Origin: Entamoeba histolytica HM-1:IMSS
Lineage: Eukaryota; Evosea; Mastigamoebida; Endamoebidae
Direction: 5' to 3'
DNA length: 52,018 nt
Assembly: GCF_000208925.1 (NCBI RefSeq)
Contig: NW_001914958.1
Coordinates: forward strand, 1 to 52,018
In this document: positions 11,627 through 21,562 of the stretch, piece after piece
Position numbering within the stretch: position 1 is the first letter of the stretch
Layout of the letters: every line of letters begins with the position of its first letter
The notes under the pieces: generated by a model
The model's input: only the letters and a program-made list of their open reading frames with translations
Databases searched by the model: none
What the model was told of the DNA's origin: nothing
Made by a program: the position numbers and the translations under genes

Positions 11627-12241
11627 TTAGAATTTAAGGAGATGTGGATGGTCACCATTCTTAAGTGTGAAGTAAGAAGCCATATATTCTTTAAGGTATG
11701 GAACTTTCTTAATTTCTGCAACAATACTTTCATCTACTTGTTTTTGTTTTTCGACAATTAATGCTTTCTTAGCTTCATATTGTTTCTTAGCAAAATCTTC
11801 TTCAACGGTTTTTCCAAATGCAGCTTTCTTAATAGCAATCTTTTTGAAGAATTTAACATCTACACCAGTAGTATCAACTTTAGAAACATCTACCTTTTGA
11901 GAAGTAGCAATAACATATCTTTGATTAATTCTCATTAATGGAACTCCGTTGATTTTGAATGGTCCAGTAACAATAAGAGCTCCTGATTTAATACATTGTT
12001 TTAAGAAAACAACTTTCTTTCCTGCATATTTACCAGCAACAATAATAAGAATAGCACCTGGTACAATACTTTTTCTTAACTTTTCAAGATTCCATGCTGG
12101 TTTATCAAGAGCTGTTATTTTAGCTCCTTTTCTTGTTCTTAATTTCTTCTTTTGTTCTTGAATCATATCATCAGTTGGGTAATAAGCTGGAACTTTAGCA
12201 TCACCTGCTTTAACTGGAACAAACCATTGTGGAGCTGACAT
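11627..12241 (-). CDS. 60S ribosomal protein eL6
   Basis: Ribosomal protein eL6 (RPL6). Signatures: [28 protein letters not shown], a KOW-like strand pair, then [26 protein letters not shown] and the end [25 protein letters not shown] place the start at 12241 (MSAPQWFVP), giving 204 residues. The frame is open upstream, with in-frame ATGs at 12283 and 12337, but a GAAC box at 12259-12262 lies between them and this start, and the extra residues are Lys/Asn-rich leader with no family counterpart. It points toward eS7; both genes probably share 3' flank but not promoters. Confidence 0.93.
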
Positions 12242-12759
12242 GTTGTTGTCCTTAAAGGGTTCATCTTTTTTAGTTCTTTTCATAGGGTAAAACTTGTTAT
12301 TATTTTTTATTTTATTTTTGTCCTTAATAAATAACATTTTTTAAAATTTTTGTTTTATAAAAGAATTTGATTAAGTCATTCTTTATATTTCTTTTTGTGA
12401 TAATGAGGGTTGTTGTCCAGATTTTATTGAAGCCAATACAATTTTTTGAAAAATGGATAAAAAAGGAAAAGAGGTCTTTTGAATAATTAACTAACATTGT
12501 TAGGATTATTTCTTCGAACAACTTCTTTATTAATTATTGATTAGGGCACTTAATTATTTTACACTTTCGACTGGAACCTTTGATACAAGCTTTATTTAGT
12601 TTTTAACAAGAATAAATAAAAAGGACTGTTTATTATTTTGGTTTTAGAATTGTAGACTCATCGAAAAATTAATAATACTTAATTATAGATATCAAAGTAT
12701 TATTTTGGAAACTTCACTAAAAACGATAAGAAACTAAGAACTTCTTTGTTTCTTCATTT
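12242..12759. other. Divergent promoter region, eL6 and RasGAP gene
   Basis: 518 bases between two outward-facing genes. The only motif I can support is the minus-strand GAAC box of eL6 at 12259-12262 (GGTTC on the plus strand). The rest is A+T-rich with no coding signal. Confidence 0.5.
12259..12262 (-). promoter_or_regulatory. GAAC core-promoter box of eL6
   Basis: Read on the minus strand, GATGAACCC sits 17 bases before the chosen eL6 start. Its position favours the short form of the protein over the upstream ATGs. Confidence 0.45.
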
Positions 12760-13995
12760 ATGACTGAAGTCCCTTGTATATCTGAATTATTCTTCCAACA
12801 TGAACCAACCCCATTACTTCTTACATATTGTAAGATTATGATTAAAGGATGTGATTTAGTTGAGTCAAGAGTTCATTGTAAATTACTAATACGATATGCT
12901 ACAGGATATGGATTACTTAGAGAAGTTTTATCTTCTTTAGGAAAATTAGAAATTCAAAATACACCACCATCTTCATTTATATTTCGTGGAAATTCAGCAT
13001 TTACTCGATTATTTTTCTATTATATAGAATCTAGTTCTACTAAATATTTAAATAAAGTTATATCAACTTTAGTTGATGAAATGATGACTAACCCACGCTT
13101 CTATTTTGATTCAGTTGATCCTACACAAGCAGAAAATGAAAATTTAGTATTTGAAAGTTTAGATAGTGTAACAGAAATTATGGATGAGTTAGGAAAATTA
13201 ATAATAAGTAATTTAGACTTAATTCCCCCTCAAGTTTTTGGAATTATAAAAGAATTATTAAATGAAGTCCAAAAGAAAGATCCTGAAAATACTGAGCAAG
13301 TAATTATTACATTTAAAACTATCTTCTTTTTAAGATTTTTATTTCCTGCTCTAAATAGTGCTGAAAAATATGTTTCTATTCAACTTCGTTTAGAATTATC
13401 CCAAATTATTGACCAAGTTCGAAGTATAGTTAAATTTGGACAATTAGTGGTTAATGGGAAACACTCACCAGATGAATTAACCAAATATGTTCTACAAGCA
13501 TGTGGTGGATTTAGTAAAACAGTTGATTCATTATTTAAAACAGTAATTAAATATAATGAAATTAAATCAAAAGAATGTCTTGGTATTGATTATAACACTC
13601 AATTATCAGTAACAAAAGAATTATTATCATATATTAAGCCATTTTTAAAAGATTTTCAAACAGAATTAGAATCAAATGGACATGCAGATATTTTTAATAG
13701 AATATTCTATTGTTCTAAAAATACAAAACATGATTGTTTAGAAGTTACTCCTTTATTACTTACTACTAAAAAGATGCATCATTTTATGATGAGTCGATTA
13801 TCTCAATTACAACATGAAAATGAATTTTATCTAAAAAAAATAGTTGAAATGAAAAGAATTAATAAAAGACTAAAAAGTACACTTGAATCTTCTTGTCCAT
13901 CAAGTCCTTTACAAACTACTCCTTCATTACCTAATCCAGATAACCGTCGTTCAGTAGATATACCGTCAACAAAAAGTATTCTTCTTTTTCAATAA
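12760..13995 (+). CDS. Ras GTPase-activating (RasGAP) domain protein
   Basis: 411 residues, no intron seen. The RasGAP fold is recognised from two hallmark motifs: the arginine-finger segment FRGNSAFTRLFFYYIE (finger Arg 76) and FFLRFLFPAL (residues 189-198), whose Arg stabilises the finger. The spacing, about 115 residues, is normal. In other eukaryotes such proteins speed GTP hydrolysis on Ras-like GTPases at membranes. After residue 200 there is a helical region ending in a coiled-coil stretch (LSQLQHENEFYLKKIVEMKRINKRLK) and a Ser/Pro-rich tail. There is no C2 or PH domain, so how it reaches membranes is not visible. Confidence 0.85.
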   Translation: MTEVPCISELFFQHEPTPLLLTYCKIMIKGCDLVESRVHCKLLIRYATGYGLLREVLSSLGKLEIQNTPPSSFIFRGNSAFTRLFFYYIESSSTKYLNKVISTLVDEMMTNPRFYFDSVDPTQAENENLVFESLDSVTEIMDELGKLIISNLDLIPPQVFGIIKELLNEVQKKDPENTEQVIITFKTIFFLRFLFPALNSAEKYVSIQLRLELSQIIDQVRSIVKFGQLVVNGKHSPDELTKYVLQACGGFSKTVDSLFKTVIKYNEIKSKECLGIDYNTQLSVTKELLSYIKPFLKDFQTELESNGHADIFNRIFYCSKNTKHDCLEVTPLLLTTKKMHHFMMSRLSQLQHENEFYLKKIVEMKRINKRLKSTLESSCPSSPLQTTPSLPNPDNRRSVDIPSTKSILLFQ

Positions 13996-14056
13996 AATCT
14001 TTTATTTTAATAATTCAATTGTCATTTTAACTGAAACGTATTAAATTATAATTTTA

Positions 14057-15621
14057 TTATTCTAAAGGAACATAGACAAACATGTTCTTTGATATTACTG
14101 GAAGTCGATAAATGAGTTGTTTTGATTCAAGATATAATTTTTCTTGTTCTATTTTTCGTTGAAAATTCTAATTAAAATGAGTTTATCTAAAAATAAAATA
14201 ATTGATAAAAAAAGAAGTAAAAAACAAACAGCTATGATATATCTTTCAGATGTATTGATAATTTTTTGATGAAGTTCTGGGTAAATAAAACATCTCATAG
14301 TAAGTTGGCTATATTCTACCATTACATTCCACATTTTTTGAGCAAGAAACTTTTTTTTATTAAGAGCATATTTAACAAAAGAATCTAATAAAGAATTCTT
14401 CATATCATCACCATATTTTAATCCATAAAATCCTTTTGAGACATCAAGATAACATAAATTATGTAATGGTGATTCTAATGAAACTGTAGGTTCACAAATA
14501 ACAAATATTTGAATAAATCGAAGTTGTAAAGGAAGTAGAGCTTCTTGTTTATCAACAATTTGTATATTTGGAGATGTTTGTGATGAAACACCACCAATAC
14601 ATAATGAAGATAAAAATTTAGCAATAGCAATTAACTTGGAAATATCATATTTTTCACTTGAATAGACAATACATTGAAGACCTGATAATAAAGAAAATAA
14701 AATGTTTGGAAAACAAGATGAGTAAGTACTAACTAATTTTTGATAATCAAAATCATTTGGTTCTGGTGTATTTCCTAAAAAAGTACATGGTGGGAACGGT
14801 GGATTTAGAGAATTTTCAGAAATAGTATATTCTGATATATTTGAATCAATAGAATCTGATTTTGTTAATGGTTTTTGTTGTGATGAAATAGTATTTTTAT
14901 AAGTCTTATGAAATGGTAATGTTGTATGAGAAGCAAATGACCAATTAAATAAAGAATGACCACCTGAAGCAATAATATGAGATGGATGAGTTAAATTAAT
15001 GAAATCAGTTAATACTGAATAGTAAAAATGTGTTGATAATAAATTATAGGCAAACCCTGTTACTACCCTTTTGAATAAAGAAGGTGTAGGGTCAGTTGAA
15101 TCTATAAGTTCTTCAAGAGATAAAATAGATGAATAAGAAATTGATGTGTCATGAAGTTTTAAAGCTATTGACTGAAGTTTTGATGATAATTGGGTAAGTC
15201 TTTCTGTAAGTAAATTAACTTGAGAAGAAGTAAATGGTATGGTTTGTATAATTGCAATACAACACGTGGTAACAAATCCTCTTTTATTTGATGGGTTATA
15301 GCAAGTAAAATGAATACTCACCACATGATAATTAGTAATAGTATTTAATAATAGTGTAACAGGTGCATATCCATAATAATCTGCTCCCATCATCATTCCA
15401 ATTAATTCTTTTTCTACTGAACTATTCATTGGATGAGTTAATTGTTTATAAGCTATTTTTTCTCCACTAACATTATCAAATTCAATAATATACATCCCAA
15501 CAAATAAATTATTCATTTCAAGTTTATTAGAAACAAAAGAATCACCAAAAGGAATAGATGAAATAACAGGAATAGTTAATAATGGAACATCTGGTGAAGA
15601 GGTATTACTTTGTTCGTTCAT
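14057..15621 (-). CDS. Possible longin/DENN-family protein
   Basis: Two exons, 15621-14230 and 14167-14057, separated by a 62-bp phase-0 intron (GTTTGT...TAG); 500 residues. An earlier TAG inside the intron would give a stop after four codons; the later one adds a clean 36-residue tail (NFQRKIEQEKLYLES onward). Without splicing the end is a false hydrophobic segment. The N-terminus (FVGMYIIEFDNVSGEKIAYKQ, then alternating strands to about 150) resembles a longin domain, and residues 310-420 (LLSGLQCIVYSSEKYDIS, IAKFLSSLCIGG, HNLCYLDVSKGFYGL) resemble the core of a DENN module as in folliculin or C9orf72 proteins, which regulate small GTPases. This reading is pattern-based and uncertain; the gene model is firmer. 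Confidence 0.6.
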
Positions 15622-15734
15622 TTCTTTAATTAAAAAATTTTAAAACGCCATCTCAAAATCATCAAAAATAGATTATTTTTAAGAATTTTAAAATAACAAT
15701 TTTATTTAAGTATTTATTTATATTTTTTTGTTAT

Positions 15735-18581
15735 TTATTCCATACCATCAACGTCTAATTCAAAAATTTGTTGAATTTTTAAATTTGGTGATGGTTCATA
15801 TATTTCAATTGTATCTTCTTCAGTATCAATTTCATCCCATTTACTTTTATTCATAAACTGATTAATTTGTTCATAAGAAAGTTGTTTTGGTTTTTGATAT
15901 TCAAGAAATTGATCGAAGTTAGTGTTTTTAAAGAAAGGATAGTTATTTAGAAAATAGTCATAAAGGTCATATTTATTATCTAACATATTCCATTCAATAT
16001 TTTTTAATATACAACTTAATATTGTTCTATATAATGGTTTTGTATATTTTATTTCAAAAGAAAATTTTTGTTTTCTTAATTGAATTTGAATTGGTTGATG
16101 AAGCTCTTTTTCTTTTGAACTATTAAATTCTATTTGTTCTTCTTTAGACATAAACTCTATTTCATCTTTATCGAATGTATTTTTTACTCCAACTGATTGA
16201 AAACTTTGACGAATAATATTTGAATTCATATTTGCTTTAATGATCCATGACATTTTAGTTTTACGATAATCTGAAATAGTGCCAATAATTCTTTGATTTA
16301 TTCTTCTTTCAAACGCATCATTTATCATTAAATGAATAAAAGTATCAATTGGATTCCAGTAATAATTAATTTCTTGTTTATTATACATTATTTCAATTTT
16401 GTTCATATTAATATATGACTCAATTTCTTTATCTTCAAAATATTCTTTGAGATGTTCATTTGCAATAAATATAACTTTTGAAAAATACTTCTTTATACTT
16501 TTCTTTTTATTAATTTCTTTTATAATAATTTCTTTGAACCATTCTTTAAAGTTATTAATGTCACAATACGTGTTTTTTATCGTTCCTATAAAAATATGTT
16601 CATTTTCTTTATCTAAATACTCTTCTTCTTGACTTGGACTTGAACAAACTAATAAAGGGTTCATGCTTGTTCCATCAGCACAGATACATCCCATTACATT
16701 AGATAGTAACATACCTTCATGAAATAAAACAGGGTATTGTCTTTCCATATGTGTTGGGTGTTCTTTTAGTTCATTGACAAAATCTTCTAAGTGAAGTGAT
16801 TTATTAACAATTAGTCTAGGAGATTTGTACAAATCAAGTATTCCACCAAAATTACCAATACAAAAAATAAATGACTTTGGTACTTCTTTACATTTTTCAA
16901 TAAAACTTTTTTTATATTCATCTCCTATTTTTTCAATGTTATAATTCTTAAGATCATGATAGAATATTATATTTGGGTCTACAATTTCTCTCCATCCAAA
17001 CACATTAAGTTCATTAACTAAATTATAATTAAAGAATATTCCATACTTTTGTGCTATTGAATGTATTTGATTAATACTAAGAAACCCATAAACTCTTTCA
17101 ACGTTTTGTAATTGAAAAATAAATTGGTTGAGCTTTTCTTTTGGTGTAAAAATTAAAGAACTTTCTAATACCATAAATCTGTTATGAAAAATTTTATCTA
17201 TTTCTTCGATATCATAAGGATGTCTTAGATAAAGAAATATAAATTGTTCAAATGAATTATTTATTATTTTAAATTCTTTTCTTTGAATTTCTTTTTTAAT
17301 TTCTTGTTGAATATTTCTCTCTAATAATTTTAAAACCATTGGTTCTTTCTCAGAATATCGTTTAACATACCAATGATAAATTTTCTTTTGTTCTTTTGTA
17401 AGTTGCAAATAAAAATTTTTAGTTATATACTCTTTCTTCTTAATAGATGAATCAAACTCTTCACTATAAGTCTCATTCTCATCAACTAATTCATTTAGTG
17501 AATTACTTTCATAAAATTCTTCATCTAAAATATACTCAACTTCTTTTTTTCTTTCTATCTTAGTTAATGTTGGTATTTCAATAATACTTTCATCATTTTC
17601 TGACCAACTACTAATATCTGAAAATGTATTTTCTTCTTCTACTATTCTTTGAGTTAATAAAAAATTATCATTAAAGTTTTTTTGCATGTTTATTTTAGTA
17701 TATCCATTATTTATTTTTTCATTTATATTAGTACTTGTTAATTCATTAATAAATTTTTTACATGTTTTTTCTTTATCTTCAATTCTTGGACTTTCATTTG
17801 TTTTAGATAAACTTCTTATAAAATTACTTTCCAATAACCCACATTTAGTACACACCATATCTAATACTTCTTCTTTTAATTCCGAATAATCTAATTCATA
17901 ATCATTAAGTGCAAGAGTTAAAGGATTTAATTTCCTAGATTCAGAATGATTTAAAACAATTAATTCAATATTATAATTCTGAAGTTCTATCATATTATTG
18001 AAACATAACTGAAAATATTCATCTAATAAAATAAATCTTTTTCCTTGAAATTGCTTTTTTCTACTAATTATTTGTGGTATTACTTTCTTAACAAACCATT
18101 CTTTCATTTGATCAAATGTATAATATTCTCCTTTAACATGAAGTGTTTCAAACTTAAATCCATCTAACCCCACAATCATCACTTTATTAGATAATTTAGA
18201 CTCTCTTCCTAATTCAAATCTTTCACTGTACTGAATAAGAGATCTTCTAGTAATTACATACATTTTCTTATCTCGATAGTTTTGATATCCATATTCTTCT
18301 AAAGAAAAAATACACTCCTTTGGAGTTATTTTAATTTTATTTAATATTTCTTGCCTCTTTATAGAACAGTCATACTCTCTTTCTTGTTTAATTAATGGAA
18401 CAACTCTTCTTTCATAATAAAATCCAGTACTTCCAAAATTTACTGATAACGGTAATTTATTCTCTTTAAGAAATAAATTAACAGAGTTTTTTGTTGCAAC
18501 AATTCCTTTTGTTTGAAGAGTATAAAGAAAATTAGATATTTGCGTTGTAACAAGTATTTCGTTCTGTGTCTTTTGACCCAT
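15735..18581 (-). CDS. Tandem pogo/Tigger-like DDE transposase-derived protein
   Basis: A single open frame of 948 residues that I read as two fused copies of a pogo/Tigger (DDE_1) transposase. Copy A (about 1-245): N-terminal helix-turn-helix-like region ending in a CENP-B-type segment (GSTGFYYERRVVPL), then CIFSLEEYGY (95-96 at the usual Asp-Glu), VMIVGLDG, FILLDEYF (Asp 187) and LNPLTLAL (Thr 222 where Asp is expected). A Glu/Ser/Asn-rich linker spans 255-390. Copy B (about 390-805): FIFCIGNFGG (Gly 576, Asn 577), GCICADGTSMNPLLV, NNFKEWF, FIANEHL (Asn 708), WNPIDTF (Asp 746), then SWIIKANMNSNIIRQSFQSVGV, the classic end of this family. Neither copy keeps all acidic residues, so transposition is unlikely and DNA binding or a structural role is more plausible. 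The last 140 residues are acidic and unassigned. Confidence 0.7.
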   Translation of the reverse strand: MGQKTQNEILVTTQISNFLYTLQTKGIVATKNSVNLFLKENKLPLSVNFGSTGFYYERRVVPLIKQEREYDCSIKRQEILNKIKITPKECIFSLEEYGYQNYRDKKMYVITRRSLIQYSERFELGRESKLSNKVMIVGLDGFKFETLHVKGEYYTFDQMKEWFVKKVIPQIISRKKQFQGKRFILLDEYFQLCFNNMIELQNYNIELIVLNHSESRKLNPLTLALNDYELDYSELKEEVLDMVCTKCGLLESNFIRSLSKTNESPRIEDKEKTCKKFINELTSTNINEKINNGYTKINMQKNFNDNFLLTQRIVEEENTFSDISSWSENDESIIEIPTLTKIERKKEVEYILDEEFYESNSLNELVDENETYSEEFDSSIKKKEYITKNFYLQLTKEQKKIYHWYVKRYSEKEPMVLKLLERNIQQEIKKEIQRKEFKIINNSFEQFIFLYLRHPYDIEEIDKIFHNRFMVLESSLIFTPKEKLNQFIFQLQNVERVYGFLSINQIHSIAQKYGIFFNYNLVNELNVFGWREIVDPNIIFYHDLKNYNIEKIGDEYKKSFIEKCKEVPKSFIFCIGNFGGILDLYKSPRLIVNKSLHLEDFVNELKEHPTHMERQYPVLFHEGMLLSNVMGCICADGTSMNPLLVCSSPSQEEEYLDKENEHIFIGTIKNTYCDINNFKEWFKEIIIKEINKKKSIKKYFSKVIFIANEHLKEYFEDKEIESYINMNKIEIMYNKQEINYYWNPIDTFIHLMINDAFERRINQRIIGTISDYRKTKMSWIIKANMNSNIIRQSFQSVGVKNTFDKDEIEFMSKEEQIEFNSSKEKELHQPIQIQLRKQKFSFEIKYTKPLYRTILSCILKNIEWNMLDNKYDLYDYFLNNYPFFKNTNFDQFLEYQKPKQLSYEQINQFMNKSKWDEIDTEEDTIEIYEPSPNLKIQQIFELDVDGME

Positions 18582-18804
18582 GAATAAATTAATTTTATAG
18601 TTCTTCTGAACTAAAACAATTTAAATATATATTTGAATTTGGCTTTTATTCTAATTATTGGTCAGTTACTTAATTCTATTATTCTTTTTCTGCCAAAATA
18701 TTTACTTTTCATTTAAGTGATATATCTTTTCTTTTGGTTGTAATATTTCTTTTTTTTTAAAACAAAAAAAAAAGAGTTAAAAAATTGGAACTTCAATTTC
18801 TTGT

Positions 18805-19830
18805 TTATCGTTGTTTCTTACTATTTCTCTCTTCATAAGTATCATGCATAGCTTTAATTCTGTTTATGATGTCTAATGCTGTAACGGTAGAACCTGAATC
18901 ATAAACATCCATTATATTCATTTCAATAGCATCTTTATATAATAATTCATTATACTCATGTTTACCATGTAATACTTTATTGATATGCATCTTTTCAATC
19001 ATCTCTTTTGTAATTCCTTCTGGAGCTCCAATAACAACATTATCGACATAGCCACATGCTAATAAACTCATAACTCTTTCACCAATATTACAAATTGGAT
19101 AATTAATTCCTAACTTCTTATTAGCAATTACATCATCATATACTCCAACAATAACATAACTTCCTATTTCTTTTGCATGTTTCAATAATTTATAATGTCC
19201 AATGTGAAGTAAATCAAAAACACCATCAAGATATACAATTGTATCATCTTTTTTTGCTGTTCGCTTTTGCTCACTAAATAATCTTATCTTATCAATAGAA
19301 AGAATTGAATGTCTATATCCAGTCCAATGATCTTGTGAAGTTGGATTAAGCATTCTATAAATTAAGTCAGTTGTAGAAACTCCTTCAGTTCTTGGAACTA
19401 ACTTAAGCATTCCATGTTCTTGAATTTCCCAATAACAATTCTTTCCAGTTACAGCATCACAAACAATATCATCTCCATGTACTACATAATCAATATTAAA
19501 TGACTTAACAAAGTCATATGGAGTACACCACCAGACAATTCCATCTACTACTTCATCAACCCATTCACATGCTAACACTGCAGCAGTTCTTTCTTCCTCA
19601 TTCATCACAGGCTTAGCTTTTTGTGTTGTGATGGTTTTATCACTATGAAGTCCAACACACAAACAACATTTATAATTAAATGCAGCAGCAGCTTGTCTTA
19701 TGACATTGGCATGTCCCCAATGAAACATGTCAAAGCATCCATCAACCCATATTCTAGGTACTCCAGGTTTAGTATTCTTAACAAGATGATGTTTGAATTG
19801 GTTTTCGAATCCTTTTCCGAATGAAGTCAT
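18805..19830 (-). CDS. Ethanolamine-phosphate cytidylyltransferase
   Basis: CTP:phosphoethanolamine cytidylyltransferase (EC 2.7.7.14, PCYT2/ECT1 type), which makes CDP-ethanolamine in the cytosolic Kennedy pathway for phosphatidylethanolamine. 341 residues with the diagnostic two nucleotidyltransferase repeats: first HxGH motif HWGH (37-40) in RIWVDGCFDMFHWGH, second HIGH (209-212) in VYLDGVFDLLHIGH. The RTEGVSTTDLI segment (147-157) is the RTxGxSTT motif of the first, catalytically important repeat. A single-repeat choline enzyme would be about half this length, so the substrate is most likely phosphoethanolamine. No targeting signal is seen. Start at 19830 is the only ATG before the first domain. 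Confidence 0.93.
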   Translation of the reverse strand: MTSFGKGFENQFKHHLVKNTKPGVPRIWVDGCFDMFHWGHANVIRQAAAAFNYKCCLCVGLHSDKTITTQKAKPVMNEEERTAAVLACEWVDEVVDGIVWWCTPYDFVKSFNIDYVVHGDDIVCDAVTGKNCYWEIQEHGMLKLVPRTEGVSTTDLIYRMLNPTSQDHWTGYRHSILSIDKIRLFSEQKRTAKKDDTIVYLDGVFDLLHIGHYKLLKHAKEIGSYVIVGVYDDVIANKKLGINYPICNIGERVMSLLACGYVDNVVIGAPEGITKEMIEKMHINKVLHGKHEYNELLYKDAIEMNIMDVYDSGSTVTALDIINRIKAMHDTYEERNSKKQR

Positions 19831-19945
19831 TAACGTTAAGCCAAATGGACTTTTTAAGTCCTGTCTATAATAAAAACAAAAATCTCGCTCAATTTATTCA
19901 ATAACAATAAAAAAAACCATTAAAATGAACCATAAGAAAATCAAA

Positions 19946-21562
19946 TTAAAATCCAGCATCATTCTGATCCATTGGTCCTTGCATTCTTTGTTGTGGAATC
20001 TTTGGACCTCCTGCAGGTTTTTGCATTACTATTTGATCAACAAGAAGAATAGTAGTTGCAATATTAGTTGCTAACTTAATAGCATTCTTTTTTGCTTCTA
20101 AATTATCAAATACCATCTCTTGCTTAGTATTAAGTAATTGAGTATTTGAATCCACATTAACTCCCATTGAAATATCGTTTTGATGTGCTACAAATAATTC
20201 AGAAAGAATTTCAGTTGCATCAAGTCCTGCATTTTCAGCTAAAACTCTTGGAACCATTTGGAATGCTTCTGCATATTTCTTAATAGAATATTGTTTTAAT
20301 CCATCACATTTATCTCCTACCTCACTAATCTTTTTTGACATTTCAATTTCAAATGCACCAGCTCCTCCAACAAATTTTTTATGCCTTTCAAGAATTTTAA
20401 ATTCACAAACACAATCGTCAATAGCTTGTTCAATATCATCTAAAATATTTTGTGTTGATCCACGAACAACTATTGTTGTTACAGCAGCAGATTCTTTACG
20501 TTCAAAAACAGTACATTTAGTACTACCAATTTCTTGTACATAAATTTTTTCACACATACCAAAATTACCTGAATCACATTCTGTTGTTAAACTAATAAAT
20601 GGAGTAGCTCCAGTAACACGACATAATCTTTTTAAATCAAATGTTGATCCTACACGAATGACAATAATACCTGCTCTATCACAATAATGTAATGCTAAAT
20701 CTTGAACATTTCCTCCACAAATTACTGCTTTAACTCCTTGTTCTTTAAGTTTATTTACTAACTCTTTAAGCATTTCTTCTTCTCCTTTACTAAAATTCTT
20801 AAATTGATCAGCATCCTTTAATAAAACTGTTCCTTTAGTTTCAGTCTTTGGTAATTCAAACCCTTGTACATAAATTGCTACTTTAGCGTCTTGAACCTCT
20901 AAGATACTTCCAGATGGTGTTGTTTGTAATACAAATCCATTAATAATTTCACTCTCATCAACTGAACCTCCAAGAATTTTTGCAACTCTTACATTATCTA
21001 CGTTAAATTCATACCCATGAAGAGTACGATGACAAGCCTCAACAACTAAATGTGTAAAGAATTCACTATACCCAGCTACTTTTGCTCCAATAACTGGTTT
21101 TAAATATTTTTCTACTAACGAAACAGAAGCATCACCTGCAACTGTAGATAATACAAGTTCTTCACAATGTTCATTAAAGAATTTTAAACCAGTTCGATAT
21201 CCGTCTGCAATAATAGTTGGATGAAGTCCCATTCTTAATAACCCTTCAGCTTGAGTCATTAATTCACCAGCAAACATAATAACTAAATTTGTAAAATCTC
21301 CAATCTCTGCTTGTTGTTGTTTTGCTGCATTAATAACCATATTAGCAGCAGGGTGTTTGAATTCAAGCTCGGTGATAATTTTAGCTGCATCTGAAGTAAC
21401 GTATTGTTTTCCTCTATTGTTAACAATTAATTTCTTCATTCCTTGAGGTCCAAATGTTGTTTTTGTTATTTGTGAAAGAGATCTGACTGCTTCTACATTC
21501 TTTAGTACTGCCTCTTCAAGTCCACTGAGATGTTTTGTTCCTTCTTTTAATAAATCTGCCAT
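19946..21562 (-). CDS. Chaperonin CCT subunit theta
   Basis: TCP-1/CCT theta subunit, one of eight subunits of the cytosolic ring that folds actin, tubulin and WD40 proteins. 538 residues, normal length. The theta assignment rests on the N-terminus (LLKEGTKHLSGLEEAVLKNVEA) and TSDAAKIITELEFKHPAANM. ATP-site motifs: TTFGPQGMKKLIVN, the GDFTN segment (88-92) and VGGAGAFEIEMSK. The GDGT motif that contacts phosphates reads GDFT here: Phe 90 replaces the second Gly; I checked the codon TTT in the sequence. Theta subunits can tolerate weak ATPase activity, so this may be a lineage feature. It is divergent from eIF3c and about 115 bases from the PCYT2 start. Confidence 0.95.
   Translation of the reverse strand: MADLLKEGTKHLSGLEEAVLKNVEAVRSLSQITKTTFGPQGMKKLIVNNRGKQYVTSDAAKIITELEFKHPAANMVINAAKQQQAEIGDFTNLVIMFAGELMTQAEGLLRMGLHPTIIADGYRTGLKFFNEHCEELVLSTVAGDASVSLVEKYLKPVIGAKVAGYSEFFTHLVVEACHRTLHGYEFNVDNVRVAKILGGSVDESEIINGFVLQTTPSGSILEVQDAKVAIYVQGFELPKTETKGTVLLKDADQFKNFSKGEEEMLKELVNKLKEQGVKAVICGGNVQDLALHYCDRAGIIVIRVGSTFDLKRLCRVTGATPFISLTTECDSGNFGMCEKIYVQEIGSTKCTVFERKESAAVTTIVVRGSTQNILDDIEQAIDDCVCEFKILERHKKFVGGAGAFEIEMSKKISEVGDKCDGLKQYSIKKYAEAFQMVPRVLAENAGLDATEILSELFVAHQNDISMGVNVDSNTQLLNTKQEMVFDNLEAKKNAIKLATNIATTILLVDQIVMQKPAGGPKIPQQRMQGPMDQNDAGF

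Noticed and set aside
15735..18581. Intact active transposon
   Set aside because: Catalytic acidic residues are missing in both copies, and I saw no terminal inverted repeats or TA duplication in the flanks.
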